Shown here: positions 11,382 to 22,609 of the stretch, one piece after another
Numbering within the stretch: position 1 is the first letter of the stretch
Layout of the letters: each line of letters starts with the position of its first letter
Assembly: GCF_018143015.1 (NCBI RefSeq)
Contig: NC_054748.1
Location: 14,436,967-14,500,966 of the forward strand
Source: Lytechinus variegatus
Lineage: Eukaryota > Echinodermata > Echinoidea > Temnopleuroida > Toxopneustidae
Length of the DNA: 64,000 nt
Direction of reading: 5' to 3'
Position numbers and translations under genes: made by a program
The notes under the pieces: generated by a model
What the model was told of the DNA's origin: nothing
What the model saw: only the letters and a program-made list of their open reading frames with translations
The model's database searches: none

Positions 11382-11555
11382 GCATTGTTTACTATATGAA
11401 CCTTGTAGTAGCTGTTTAACAATTTAAACAACCATGCATAATTCACCTAGAATTAAATATTTAAAAGAACCTTTATTGATTAATATTATAAACTCATAAT
11501 TAAACCGTTTAAAGCGCAACTGTAAGGTTCACATAGTAGACAGTGTACGTTGTCG
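11382..11555. mobile_element. TTTACTATATGAACCTTAC palindromic MITE, copy 1
   Basis: The left end GCATTGTTTACTATATGAAC continues CTTGTAG; the right end ACTGTAAGGTTCACATAGTA continues GACAGTG and is its inverse. The interior has TTTAAACAACCATG and its partner AAACCGTTTAAAG. Two more copies lie within 16140-16375 and 18405-18595. It is a non-autonomous foldback element. Confidence 0.65.
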
Positions 11556-11824
11556 CCCTTTCCCTCGTAATCATGTTTCATTCAATGTCTATACACTATA
11601 GTACACTCAAAATTTCAGGAGACGAACTAAACGTAATAACATGAATAAAAAAGGGATACACCACTCTGAAAATTGTATGGATTGAGAAGATGAATAGAAA
11701 TTTGAACATTTCATCAAAATTGTATAACATGTCAGAAATGTATGGCAATTCAAAATTTTGCATTATTTTTGTGAACAGTTTTTTCTACGTATGCCATCTG
11801 CCTATATACTTCATATATAGCATA

Positions 11825-12110
11825 CACTGTTAGAAAATTTATCTTTAAAATAAAATAAGTTCCTGCAGCAGAGTCTCGAGAACACCTGTAATCTTACCAG
11901 ATTGCGTAATCTTACAGGAAATTGGTATTTGGTGTATGTAATTTTACAAATTTCCTTAAATAAAACACTCTTTTCCCCTTTTTCTAACAGACCTGTTCTG
12001 TTAAATTGTAGAAAAATTCCTGTTTCATGAATTTACAGAATGATTCTGGTATTGCTTTCTGCAAAATCTTCTTTTATTTTTCTGTAAAATCAGGGTTTTT
12101 TTTAACAGTG
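11825..12110. mobile_element. TA-flanked MITE with CACTGTTA ends
   Basis: It begins CACTGTTAGAAAATTTATCT and ends TTTTTTTTAACAGTG, with TA on both outer sides. Weaker internal inverse matches are visible (TTACAGGAAAT; TTTTTCTGTAAAAT). The TA duplication and short inverted ends suggest a Tc1/mariner-type MITE. It lies in the intron before exon 13239. Confidence 0.55.
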
Positions 12111-13238
12111 TATATGTATGTAATATATATGTATGTGTGTGTGTGTGTATAATGTTCATTGCATGAAATTACGTTTATTTGGATTTTGTCCTCCAAGAAT
12201 GTTGAAAATAGGACTTACTCATACTAATATCATTTTCAGCTTGTAGTGCCCTCCTGAAGCTTAAATATTTGAAATTCAAACAATAAATCCAAAATTAGAA
12301 TAACCACAGTAAGAATGGATTTATTTCATATCCGTCCAATTGAGAGTAAAAAGGGTAATTTTATGCAAGGTATTTAGTCCTATTTTTACTGTCTCAAATT
12401 TTCTGTTCTGTCTGACTTGTCCTCCTCGTACAAAGCGGTTTCCACAAATAAATTATTCTTTAGATTCTTTACACCTTTCCAAAGTAAATTGTTAGGAATA
12501 ATAATTTTTCTTATTTTCATCATATTTTAAACCAATAATTTATTATTTCAGGGTAATTGTTACATAGGTCTAATAAATGTCAGAAGTTATGATCCCACAC
12601 AGTATTCGTGTTAGGCCAGTAAATGATTAAAAGCAAAAAAATAAGAAGAGGGGGTGATATAATAAGCTTCTGTTCTTAAGACCAATTAATCGACACTAAA
12701 CATGCCAAGTCTTTGACTTTTAAAGTGATTGATTAACATTGGTTTGACCTTTAAAAATTCTGAGCTAGAAGGTCACACTTGTCATGCTTGTCACCTGTGT
12801 CTGTGATATGTTACAAAAATGAAGCCCAGAAAAAATTGCGTTCGTAAATAATTATTTAGTGCTTCAAAAATTTAAATTTAAAGTGGCCGGAAACACCATC
12901 TTAATTTCATCCCATAAACTTCTAATACATGCACTTGAACACATGTTTCATCTTGGTTTGAGAATTTTTTTCAATCGGCTGCTCACAAAGTTAAACAGTA
13001 CCTTTAACTGTTATTCTTGACGCAACTATGTTTTTTTTTCTTAATTTACTCTGTCCAATCGTATTATATTCGGATAGGAGTACGCAGACCTGTGTCAAGT
13101 TTGTGCTAGGGTATTTATGCTGCTTTATAGCAGAGTGCGCGTTAATTCCTGATAAAATCAGCTATAAGCGTATATATACATGTAAGTAATATATTATCAT
13201 AATAACATGAAAATGGTTAATCTATATTTTGATCGTAG
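12111..13238. other. Intron sequence, nothing recognised
   Basis: AT-rich intronic DNA with a short (GT)n run at about 12133 and no exon-like segments. I found no known repeat family beyond scattered homopolymers. Confidence 0.4.
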
Positions 13239-13289
13239 ATTGGCCAGTGTACCAACCAGAAATTTGGATTCCATCTACAAGAAGCTCAG
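13239..13289 (+). CDS. Receptor gene exon: third 51-nt linker exon
   Basis: The acceptor is TTTTGATCGTAG and the donor is GTAAGG; exactly 51 nt, phase 1 to 1. It reads DWPVYQPEIWIPSTRSSG when joined to a preceding G. It shares length, phase, a Trp/Glu-Ile motif and a strong donor with the exons at 7301 and 11162, though sequence similarity is weaker. It is probably an older copy of the same linker. It has no cysteines and no known domain; it is rich in Ser, Thr and Pro and may be a flexible stalk. The evidence is splice signals plus the repeated 51-nt size, so confidence is moderate. Confidence 0.5.
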
Positions 13290-13524
13290 GTAAGGACTAT
13301 TCCTCTTTGATTACAAGTTCAATTTGATTTATCATTTTTACCAAGAACGCGTACATGTACCTTGAAATATTTTCCAAACGCACTTTTACACATAAGCAAA
13401 GTATAAGCATAGTGGGCATACCACGCATACAGTAAGTTTCTTTCAGTAGTGAATATATAGTATGTCCCATGTCACAATATGCCTAAAATTTTAAAAAGCA
13501 TAGCTCAAAGATGCTAGATTGATA

Positions 13525-13543
13525 GGTCAATGTGGATATACAT

Positions 13544-13588
<45 letters not shown>

Positions 13589-13600
13589 GTGTGTGTGTGA
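13525..13600. repeat. (TA)n/(GT)n microsatellite
   Basis: Interrupted TA repeat from about 13537 to 13587, followed by GGGTGTGTGTGTG. Confidence 0.8.
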
Positions 13601-13659
13601 TCTTGGACGTCACACTAGGGAGAGGCAGGGCGCCAGGGGACTCATGAAATATGATTCAT

Positions 13660-13870
13660 ACATGTTAAAATGTTCAAATTAGACAGTGTGAACGGAGTTT
13701 ACCCCCACTGTGGACACCTCGACAGTGTGAGTGTTCACTGTGTGTTCATACACCGGACTTTGTGAAAATGTAATTCCCATTATTAAAATGTTCACATTAA
13801 ATAGTGTGAACGTTGTTTCACAGTCTGGTCCATACTGTGGGATGCTGTGCTCTGTCTCGTGTTTAGGGAA
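13660..13870. mobile_element. CAGTGTG-family repeat, decayed copy
   Basis: It contains AGACAGTGTGAACGGAG, GTGGACACCTCGACAGTGTG, GTTCACTGTGTGTTCA and AATAGTGTGAACGTTG, matching the families at 6571 and 23803. Terminal repeats are not clear. Confidence 0.5.
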
Positions 13871-13959
13871 AGGCTGCCATTTTCTCATCTCATTTTTATC
13901 TAATAATATATATAAACCCCTCAATAAAGTTTTGCTACTGAGTTTTTGGGGATGATATC

Positions 13960-14645
13960 TTTTTTGTTAATGAAGTATAAAAAATGAAACTGGTATCATT
14001 GGAAAGCTGAATTATTCCTCTTTACAATGACATGCCATTTGCTGTGATTATGTAATCATGGAACATGGAGTCACCCTGAACATTGAGAAAAGTCAGAAGT
14101 GAAATGTTGCAAAATGCATTGATTTCTAACTAGAGTCTTCATTACTATAGAATTTCCACCATACACATGATACAGGTGACAGTGAATGCACTCGGTCCAT
14201 TCTCGAAACAATTGGAAATTCGCTATCAGAAACGACCCCTTTTGCAACATTCAATTTCTAACATTGCTGCGTATTATCATGTCTGTATATTTCATAACAC
14301 TAGCATTACAAATGACACATGATTGTAAAGAAGAATAATCATGCTTTCTAAAGATATCACTTTTACACATGATAATGGCACATTAAGAAATTTATTAGCA
14401 CTCAAACTTGCAGTTTCAGAACTCAAAAATGACATGGCAACGAATTTTGCAACGTTTCATTTTTTTACAATGCTGCATATTTATCATGTCTGTGTATTTC
14501 ATGATTACATAGCATTACAAATGACACATAATCGTAAAGAGGAATGGTCATACTTTCAATGATACCACTTTTACATATGATGATGGCACCCTAAGAAATT
14601 TATTAGCACTCAAACTTGAGTTGCAGAACTTTTTTTGAGGGGTTT
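13960..14645. repeat. Locally duplicated block with direct and inverted copies
   Basis: A unit of about 210 bp is directly repeated. The segment ACTTTTACACATGATAATGG with TTAAGAAATTTATTAGCACT near 14360 recurs near 14570, and CATTCATTTTT-type segments with TTTGCAACRTTCAATTTC recur around 14240 and 14450. An inverted relative stands at 13990-14060 (GGTATCATTGGAAAGCTGAA). It is non-coding; probably a decayed composite transposon. Confidence 0.5.
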
Positions 14646-15054
14646 ATATATGACGCTACTACATTGCTTCCCTGATCGGGGGAGCGTTTCATGAATAGTT
14701 TTGACATTGACTTTTCACCGACACATGTTATACTGGACATCAATCCATCTGATTGGCTAATAGCTGACCAGTCGGCTAAAACCAATGACAAAGCTCTCTC
14801 GTGAAATGTCGCTAAGCAAATTGAACTCTAGGAGGTATTTCCTCGTTCCGATCTCTGCACAAAAACAATATGAATGTGTTATGACCGTGATGATGAATGT
14901 TGGCTTAATGTTACGAAAATATTTTATGGGAAAATGTTGAAATGATAAACAAAATAAATGGCCTTGTGATTATCAAGAGAATAGGCTTAAAGAGAAACAT
15001 CATCGAGTATCATTACCAGCGTATGTTCAGAAACACGAAAGTTTGATATTGCTG

Positions 15055-15057
<3 letters not shown>

Positions 15058-15106
<49 letters not shown>
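15058..15106. repeat. (TA)n microsatellite
   Basis: Pure TA dinucleotide run of about 24 units. Confidence 0.9.
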
Positions 15107-15109
<3 letters not shown>

Positions 15110-15263
15110 GGTAAAATCTATGAGGCTGCTAATCATTTCCCTTAAAAAAACCCCTAAATCTCTGTGTTCCTTATACTGTGAACACCTAATCGTATCACGT
15201 GACTATTACTATCAACTTAATTGCCAAAAGCTTTATCGAATCCTGAAAGTGCATCCTGGATGT

Positions 15264-15376
15264 AATGCCTTTGTCACACGAATGAAACTGACACCAAACC
15301 GATCAAAACTATTACGTTACTTCGAATGACATAACATCGGTCGGTTTGGAGTCGGTTTCGTTGGTGTGACTGTAAC
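15264..15376. mobile_element. Short palindromic MITE, about 110 bp
   Basis: The left arm GTCACACGAATGAAACTGAC continues ACCAAACCGA; the right arm TCGGTTTGGAGTCGGTTTCG continues TTGGTGTGACT. The arms are separated by about 40 bp. Segments near 2490-2610, 3430-3580 and 21700-21755 end with similar words (TTGGTGTGACT) and may be related. Confidence 0.5.
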
Positions 15377-15944
15377 AATTTAAACACGGAATTTGGCGTC
15401 GAAAAAATAAGAAAGTGCATGAGGTTCTCATGTAGTACATGATATAATAAAGTAAGGGAGAACGTGCAATCCGATTAAGTGCATGACTACATATCATGTT
15501 TATCAGCCTCAAATGAGAAATGAAAGTAACCAAATCTTTCAGTCGGAAGTGTCCTTATAAACTCATAAGATGATTTGACAGACCAATAAGAACACTTGAG
15601 ATATGAGATGAGCACGTATCGTTTTCTTGTAACCACATATTCCTAAAATAAAGAAATTGGTCATCTCGGAAAGTTGTTTCTTATTCTAGTACAAAAGTAT
15701 TTTTTGTTTTTGGTTTGTCTGGATAATAAACGATAAACAGATTGTATTGACAATTCTGGCTTGCATTGCCTTAACATGGACTTCAACAACTTGGAATCGA
15801 AATACCAAAGAACAAACATTTTGCTCTTACAAGAATGAAGTGATACAATTCCTTATTACTTTGAAACTGGATTATCTGACCCCCCATCGAAGCCTATTTG
15901 TTTAAAGATTTCATATCCAATAAATCCTGCTTTTGAGTTAATCC

Positions 15945-16509
15945 CTCCATTTCTCAAATTTGCTTTTACAAACTGATGATAAACACTGAACGTAATTATT
16001 CGTGTATAGAACCCTAGCCAAACAAGTTCCGAAATATGCTTACTTTCCGAATTGACGTGGTAAAAAAATGCTACTTTAAAAGTACATGATCTACTGGTAG
16101 ACTTGGTAAAAGAACAATTAAATTAGATATGACGTCACACATTTTAGTCGCATTACACAGTAAAAACGCCGTTAAACAGTTAAAGATTCTATACAACGCG
16201 GTTTACTATATAAACCTTACATTATTTGTTTAACCGTTTAAACGATCATGTTTGATTTATTGAAGATTAGAAAGTGAAAATTGAAAACGTTGTTGCTTAT
16301 GATTTAAACACTTGTTTAAACTGTTTAACAATTACTGTAAGGTTCGATATAGTAAACAGCATTGTATGTTTTTAATGTGTATTGTCAATGAGAGGAAGTC
16401 TATAGCATTGGCGATATCAACATTTAGATGCTCAGAACTTTATTATCATTCATTGCCCCCCCCCCTCTTTGAATGATAAGTTTCTTTAATCTTTTTAAAT
16501 GTATGTATG

Positions 16510-16541
<32 letters not shown>

Positions 16542-16700
16542 AAAAGTTTAAAGAAACTTATAATTCAAAGAGGAGGGGGCAATGAATGATAATACAGTTC
16601 TGAGCATCTAAATGTTGATATCGCCAATGCTATAGACTTCCTCCCATTGACAATACACAGTAAAAAACATACAAAGCTGTTTACTATATCCAACCTTACA
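15945..16700. repeat. Repeat block X with embedded MITE and inverted half
   Basis: The stretch from CCCTCCATTTCTCAAATTTG to about 16470 recurs with roughly 90 percent identity at 18166-18665. Inside it, 16140-16375 is a copy of the TTTACTATATRAACCTTAC MITE. The end (16380-16505) is repeated in inverted orientation at 16540-16690, giving a palindrome around a (TA)n core (for example GCATTGGCGATATCAACATT and its inverse). Confidence 0.6.
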
Positions 16701-16701
16701 G

Positions 16702-16748
<47 letters not shown>

Positions 16749-16806
16749 TACACACACACATGCACACACATATAACATATATATATATATATATATATAC
16801 ATATAC

Positions 16807-16848
<42 letters not shown>

Positions 16849-16850
16849 TT
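16508..16850. repeat. Clustered (TA)n and (CA)n microsatellites
   Basis: Three long TA tracts (about 16508-16532, 16705-16745 and 16778-16845) lie around a short CACACACA tract. Tyr/Ile-rich open frames across them are microsatellite artefacts. The third inverted-repeat fragment of block X (CATTCATTGCCCCCCC) follows at about 16945. Confidence 0.85.
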
Positions 16851-17754
16851 TACACACATCTCACTGATTTTTGTTTATTTTTGTTCATTTTGCACATTTG
16901 TTTACTGTGTGTTATCAATGGAAGTCCATAGCTCAGAAGTTTATTATCATTCATTGCCCCCCCCCCTTTCAGTGATAAGTTTCTTTAGTCTTAATATATA
17001 TACATGTAACACCTTTCACTCATTTTTATTCATTTTTGTTTATTTTACACATTTTATTCCTCTCTCTGACACGGTCATGCTGAGGGAAAAGTGATTTTGC
17101 ACAAGAGTGAAAAGCATGAGAAGAGATTATTTGATCTACAAGAAAAAAAAGGCTATAATCGATTTTGTCTAGGAGAAAAGTATGTCACTTAACGTATATT
17201 TTACACACAACTTTAATGGAGGGCGTGAATTAGTTCTAACATGTAATATAATAGTTGGGTAGCTCCCCTCCCTCCTTCTTATGGAGATAATCACTATCTG
17301 CAACTGAAGCAAACTAAAATCCCTTTTTTACCGACGCCTCTATCATTGTTTAGAAATGAAAGTTTGACAGCTATGTTAAATTTCCATATGTTTTCATAGC
17401 CTATCTATGCGTATATATGTTACCCATATCGGAAATCTGTTTTTTCCTCTTTTGTTTTATAAAAAGAAATGTAGAGAGTTTGGGGCAGCCCCGCGGAAAG
17501 CCCAAATCTATGACCGGTTTCCGCACAGACAAACAATGCCAAATTTTGAATAACTAATAGCCCGGTAGCGGGTAAGGTATTGCAATGAAAACTGATGGTA
17601 CATTAAAAGTGTCATTCAGTATACAGGAAATTGAATTAGTTTCTTATTGATTCTATCACTTATTTTAATGTCTAATCTAATGGAAGGATACTTCTTTCTT
17701 GTTTGCCACTTCTTTCTTAAAATTCTCTTGATCGCCCTTTAATCGAAAGTCAAT

Positions 17755-18165
17755 TCTTGTGCTGTTTTTTTAAATAGAATATTCAGCTTGTATTTAGAAA
17801 AAGATTTGTCTTAAAAAAGAGGTTGTAAATATCTTACGTAAAATATGGTATTCCAATTCTTGTGTTGTTTTAAATAAAGTATTGAGCTTTTATTTAGAAA
17901 AAGATATATTTAAAAAAGGGGTTGTAAGTATTTATTGTAAAATATGGTTTTCCACATTCACACTGTTCTAGAAATTCGTTTATGCTACGTTAATGTTGAC
18001 CTTCCTTTTCATTTCCTATTTCTTTTATCTTTGATATACATTTCACAACTCTTAACAAAGAACTTCTTCGAACATTATTATTTTGTTGACGTCTTTTAAT
18101 TTGTATATTATAAATACATGTTTATTATTATAATAATAATAATAATTATATATATATATATACCC
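17755..18165. repeat. Repeat block Y with a ~100-bp tandem duplication
   Basis: A unit of about 100 bp containing GAGCTTTTATTTAGAAAAAG and TTGTAAAATATGG is tandemly repeated (17760-17855, then 17856-17955). The following stretch to about 18165 recurs as 18683-18946 (shared CACTGTTCTAGAAATTCGTT, AACAAAGAACTTCTTCGA). It is a non-coding intronic duplication. Confidence 0.55.
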
Positions 18166-18946
18166 TCCATTTCTCAACTTTGCTTTTACAAACTGATGAT
18201 AAACACTGAAGGTAATTATTCGTGTATGGAACCCTAGCCATACAAGTTCCGAAATGTGCTTACTTTCCGAATTGACTTGGTAATAAAATATTACTTTAAA
18301 AGTACATGATCTACTGATAGACTTGATAAAAGAACAATTAAATTAGATATGACGTCACACATTTTAGTCGCATTACACAGTAAACATGGTAAAAACGGTG
18401 TTCAAGATTCTATTCAACGCTGTTTACTATATAAGCCTTAGAGTATTTGTTTATTCGTTTAAACAATCATGTTTAATATATTGAAGATTAGAAATTGAAA
18501 ATGAAACTTTGTTGCTTAAGATTTAAACACTTGTTTAAACTTTTTAAAGAATTACTGTAAGGTTCATATGGTAAACAGCGTTGTATATATATGTTTGTTT
18601 ACTGTGTATTATCCATGGAAGTCCATAGCTCAGAAGTTTATTATCATTCATTGCCCCCCCCCCCCCATTTTTCAGTGATAAACTATTGAGCTTTTATTTA
18701 GAAAAGGGTATATTTAAAAAAGAGGTTTTAAATAGTTATTGTAAAATATGGTATTCCACATTCACACTGTTCTAGAAAATCGTTTATGGTACTGTTGACT
18801 TTCATTTTCATTTCCTATTTCTGTTATCTTTGATATATATTTCACAACTCCTAACAAAGAACTTCTTCGAGACATTATTATTCTATTGACGTATTTTAAT
18901 TTGTAAATACATGTTTATTATTATTATAATTATATATATATATATA
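18166..18946. repeat. Second copies of blocks X and Y
   Basis: 18166-18665 matches block X (15945-16470), including the embedded MITE (TGTTTACTATATAAGCC ... TAAGGTTCATATGGTAAACA). 18683-18946 matches part of block Y. The order X-Y-X'-Y' indicates tandem duplication of a unit of roughly 2.2 kb in which the second unit is shorter. Confidence 0.55.
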
Positions 18947-19369
18947 CCCTCGGGAAAAAAGTTCTTGGACACTGAAAGTTAAATATTCCATTTAGAGATT
19001 TCATTTAAGGCAAATTATTGTATGTCAACATGACCAAACACTATTCCTCGTCCAGTATGATATCTAATAATGCATCCTCAAGCATTCAATTCAAATGAGA
19101 ACAACCTGTTGAAATTATTGAATGTATGCCTACAGGATAGCCATGATCATTAGCATGTGAATGGTCCATTTCTTGCAATTTTGTTTTCGTGACATCGCTA
19201 TTGTTTAAAGCATTTAACCACCCATGCATGACTGTTCTCATGAAAATGTCATGTAATACTTGAAGAGGAATATTGTCTGGTCATGTTGACGTACAATAAT
19301 TTGCCTTTAATCAAAATAATATCTATATGGAATATTTTAACTTTTATAAGTGTTTTTTTTTGTTGAGTG
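18947..19369. mobile_element. Short Tc1/mariner derivative, 423 bp
   Basis: Its ends match the 7838-8909 element: GGGAAAAAAGTTCTTGGACA on the left and TTTTTTTTTGTTGAGTG on the right, flanked by TA. The left terminus has lost similarity (CCCTC in place of CACTCAGC). Internal ATTGTATGTCAACATGACC and CATGCATGACTGTTC are shared. The transposase region is deleted. Confidence 0.75.
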
Positions 19370-19450
19370 TATATCGTGTCGTGTGAATAAAAAAATAGTC
19401 TTGACACCTCATATATCCCCAACATAAGGGAAAAGTAATATGACCGGGGG

Positions 19451-19672
19451 GGGGGTGTTTCACAAAGATTTAAGCATGTCTTAGGTCGCACGTAAATGTC
19501 GACGCGTACATGATATGCAACGCGCAATCTTATTGATCAATACGCAGTAGTGCGCGTCCTCTTGGCATGAACTGACCAATGCTGTCATGCCTTTTATACT
19601 GCGCGCAACTAGGCATTTAAGTGCGACTCTAAGTCATACTTAAATCTGTGTGAAACACCCCCAACTTAAAGA
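19451..19672. mobile_element. GGGTGTTTCACAAAG palindromic MITE, best copy
   Basis: The left end GGGGGTGTTTCACAAAGATT continues TAAGCATGTCTTAGGTCGCAC; the right end is the inverse (AGTGCGACTCTAAGTCATAC, then TTAAATCTGTGTGAAACACCCCC). Total length is about 220 bp and the element is non-coding. Other copies lie at 9322 and 46645. Confidence 0.75.
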
Positions 19673-20310
19673 GTATCTTCTCCCAAATTATTTGATACAC
19701 TGTACCCTATTCATGTGGTATGTCATAAAAACGCTTATCAGTAGACTTACTTTACAGTGGTGTTGCTCTTGTTTTGCACCAGAGTAAAGCAATTAATGAA
19801 AGCAAGAGTCATAATTCTACAAGGGTTGCATTATAATCAATTTCAAAACTCCTTTCCAATAATTAACATTACAATTATTTAATAAACACTTTTAGTATCA
19901 ATGTTCAAGATGATTTCATTGAAGAGAAAATGTGTTTACTAACTCATGAAGGATTATAACATCATTGACATCTTGATTCATCCATTGCAGCAATGCCTTA
20001 CTTTCGTGTAAATCGAAATTTAAATTACAGTTCCTTCTGATTGTCCAAACGTTAACACATACCACATAAATATGGTTTATATAATTGGGGAGAAGATACC
20101 CTTTCAGGCAAGATAAAATATTATGTGTTCATGGCATATTTTCCTTTACATAATTAGTTTTCGGGATCTATTCTTTCTGTAAAGGATTTGTCAGCTCATA
20201 CTGCATGCGAATCGATCTTGAAATAACGTACCATAATATTTATCCTAATAAAATGTGTGACTGCTGGATGTTGAAATATGCATTGTTGCAACTCTTTTCT
20301 TTCTGTATAG
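19673..20310. other. Intron sequence before SRCR2
   Basis: AT-rich intron with no exon seen. An open frame starting at 20205 continues through the splice site into SRCR2, but the strong acceptor at 20310 and the phase-1 pattern make genomic read-through unlikely. Confidence 0.5.
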
Positions 20311-20628
20311 AGCGCTATCTTGAGGCTCGGCTGGTGCAAGGACCTAACAATTCTTCGGGTCGCGTTGAGATACTATACAACGGAACCTGGGGAACCGTGT
20401 GCGACGATGGCTGGGATCTGAACGACGCCCATGTCGTCTGCAGAATGTTGGGGTTCCCCAAGGCATCATCTGCACCCGTTATGGCAACATACGGGGAAGG
20501 AACTGTAGATATCCTCCTGGATGATGTTCAGTGCTCTGGCTCTGAGTACAGCCTTGAGGATTGCAGGAAGAAGAACTATTGGGTTCATAATTGTGACCAT
20601 CGGGAGGACGCTGGCATCGTCTGTACAG
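20311..20628 (+). CDS. Receptor gene exon: SRCR domain 2
   Basis: The acceptor is CTTTCTGTATAG and the donor is GTATGG at 20629; 318 nt, phase 1 to 1, 106 codons. It begins ERYLEARLVQGPNNSSGRVE and continues NGTWGTVCDDGWDLNDAHVV, then CRMLGF, ATYGEG, ILLDDVQCSGSE, LEDCRKKNYWVHNC, REDAGIVC. Six cysteines sit at the same places as in SRCR1, and the two are clearly close paralogues (shared LEAR(L)V opening, WGTVCDDGWDL, SSAPVMA). N-glycosylation sequons NNSS and NGTW are present. It is a complete extracellular SRCR module; ligand unknown. Confidence 0.9.
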
Positions 20629-20810
20629 GTATGGGTGCAATAGGCTATAGTCACACCACTGCAAAACCCACTCCAGACCCTGTCTAATAAAGAGTTACGA
20701 TTAAACCTCAACTATATGGAAATCCATCAATGTCATTTGTTTTTTCTTCGGGAAGTTTGCACAATGTCCTCCGTAAACAAATAGAAGCACATGGAATTTT
20801 ATTAATATAT

Positions 20811-20922
20811 GACACCTACATGTCAAGTAAATAATGGTTTTCCTATATATATATATATATATAAACATATACATATATATAGGAAAAATTCTAAACACTC
20901 ATTTACTTTACATGTAGGTGTT
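20811..20922. mobile_element. Small foldback repeat around a (TA)n core
   Basis: ACACCTACATGTCAAGTAAA, then TGGTTTTCCTATATATAT, is mirrored by TATATATAGGAAAAATTC and CATTTACTTTACATGTAGGT. The arms are about 45 bp. It lies in the SRCR2-SRCR3 intron and may be a MITE or a local inverted duplication. Confidence 0.5.
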
Positions 20923-22176
20923 GACGTTGCTGGCTTTCCATAGTTGTGGCCGATCGGATGAATCGAAACTTTTCTTAAGACGGGGCCCAGACCGACGGAT
21001 GGTCTGTCATCGGTATCAGGAAGTTTTCGCTTGCACGACACACGATAGATTCAAGAACACAGTACATGTATTGTCAAATGCCCGTCATCACATTGAACAA
21101 CCGATAGGTCTTATCGGAAATTGGTGAATCATGTGACCAGTTTCGCCTGAGGGTTAGAGCTTGCGTTTCTCAAAGATTTCGGAACAGACGGGGAAAATGC
21201 AAATATGTCGTTTGTCCTGAGTCCAGGACGGAACTGCTTTTTTGATTTACCAATATCAAACAAAGGCTTCTTGGTTATTCATTGTCATGACAGGCATTTA
21301 GCAATATATTTTTATTTTCTTTAATCCGTCGCGCGTCATGGAAGTGAATACTTAAGAATATCATTGTTGTTTTTGTATGCATGGAGTTGGTTTCATTGGT
21401 GTGCAGTGTTTTCACTTTGACGGAACTTTCCTGAATTCCGGAAAATCCGAAATTTACAATTGTAGCAACTTTTGATATTTATGTTGTATTTTAAGATTTT
21501 CTGCCTCATAGGAAGCTAAAAAAATTTGCTCGACTTCATTGCTCACATTCCCCGGCCTAATTTTGTTATGAAAAAATGGTGCGTGAACACAAAACGTTAA
21601 ATTTCTTGATTAGGTCACTTGGGCAAAGTTTAGGCTCGCTGTATCATTGTCCGATTTTTTTAAATCAAACTTGAAAATTTTAGGGAATGTCTATAAATTC
21701 CAGGAAATTCGTTTTGGATCTCGTAGTGCGGAAACTCTGTTGGTGTGACTATAGCATTACCTGAAGCTCCATGAGTGCATGGTTTTTTTGGACTGGAAAG
21801 GGTTGCATTAATTGGTGCGTGGGCTTGGGGAGGGGCTAAACATCCTATCAATTAATGAGTTCTTTCTTCCCTTTACGGTGACCATGCCAACTATTGTTAA
21901 ACAAATATCCAGTTCAAATTGTTTGAACGAATAAACAACCAAACCATCGCGACATGATTCTAAGGGGGTGGTAACATGCAGATTAGTCCCGAGGAATGCC
22001 AGAGGCCATTTCCAAGACCTTCTTCGAGGCCAAGGAAAAGGCCACATAAATGTGTTCGAGGCCAAGACCAACGTCATGGACTCGATGTCCGAGGCCAAAA
22101 TACCAAAACCCTCACCCTTTATGCAAGTTTGTGGACCATGACAATGCAACAAATTCAACCTTCTATTTTCTTTCAG
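20923..22176. other. Intron sequence between SRCR2 and SRCR3
   Basis: No exon was found. The part from about 22010 to 22100 contains several GAGGCCAAG words (CGAGGCCAAGGAAAAGGCC, CGAGGCCAAGACC), the same low-copy repeat motif as at 28440-28740. Nothing else is recognised. Confidence 0.4.
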
Positions 22177-22512
22177 AGCCTGTCCCTCTTCAGGTCCGTC
22201 TAGCCGATGGTCCTAATAGCAACATTGGAAGGGTCGAGGTGATGATGAACCAGGGACACTGGGGTACCGTCTGCGACGATTTCTGGGATCCACAAGACGC
22301 CAATGTGGTATGCAGGATGCTTGGATTCTTCGGTGCTGCATATGCACCCGTGAGGGCTACTTACGGCGAAGGACTAGGGGATATCTTGCTCCAGAATGTG
22401 GATTGCATGGGGACAGAGCACAAGCTGGAAACATGTTTCTACGATACACCACAGCTTTATGATTGCGCTCATGATGAAGATGCCAGTGCCGCCTGCTTGG
22501 ATTTCGTTTCAG
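22177..22512 (+). CDS. Receptor gene exon: SRCR domain 3
   Basis: The acceptor is ATTTTCTTTCAG and the donor is GTATCA; 336 nt, phase 1 to 1, 112 codons. It starts EPVPLQVRLADGPNSNIGRV and continues HWGTVCDDFWD, ANVVCRMLGFFGAAYA, ATYGEGLGDILLQNVDC, KLETCFYDTPQLYDC, DEDASAAC, with the tail LDFVSG. Six cysteines are present. It is more diverged from SRCR1/2 than they are from each other, so it is an older copy. It completes the SRCR block; the following short exon leads into the HYR modules. Confidence 0.9.
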
Positions 22513-22609
22513 GTATCACTTAATAAAAAAAACCATTTGTGAAAGAATGAAGTTGGAAAAGCCATTTCTTAAATACTATTTTGGTGTAGCTTTCTTGTGG
22601 AAGGTAAGC

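Noticed and set aside
16565..17094. Tyr/Ile/His-rich frames on both strands
   Set aside because: They are translations of (TA)n and (CA)n microsatellites.
20205..20310. Signal-peptide-like frame in front of SRCR2
   Set aside because: It continues into SRCR2 but lacks a clear leader structure; the CTTTCTGTATAG acceptor and phase 1 entry fit an internal exon better.
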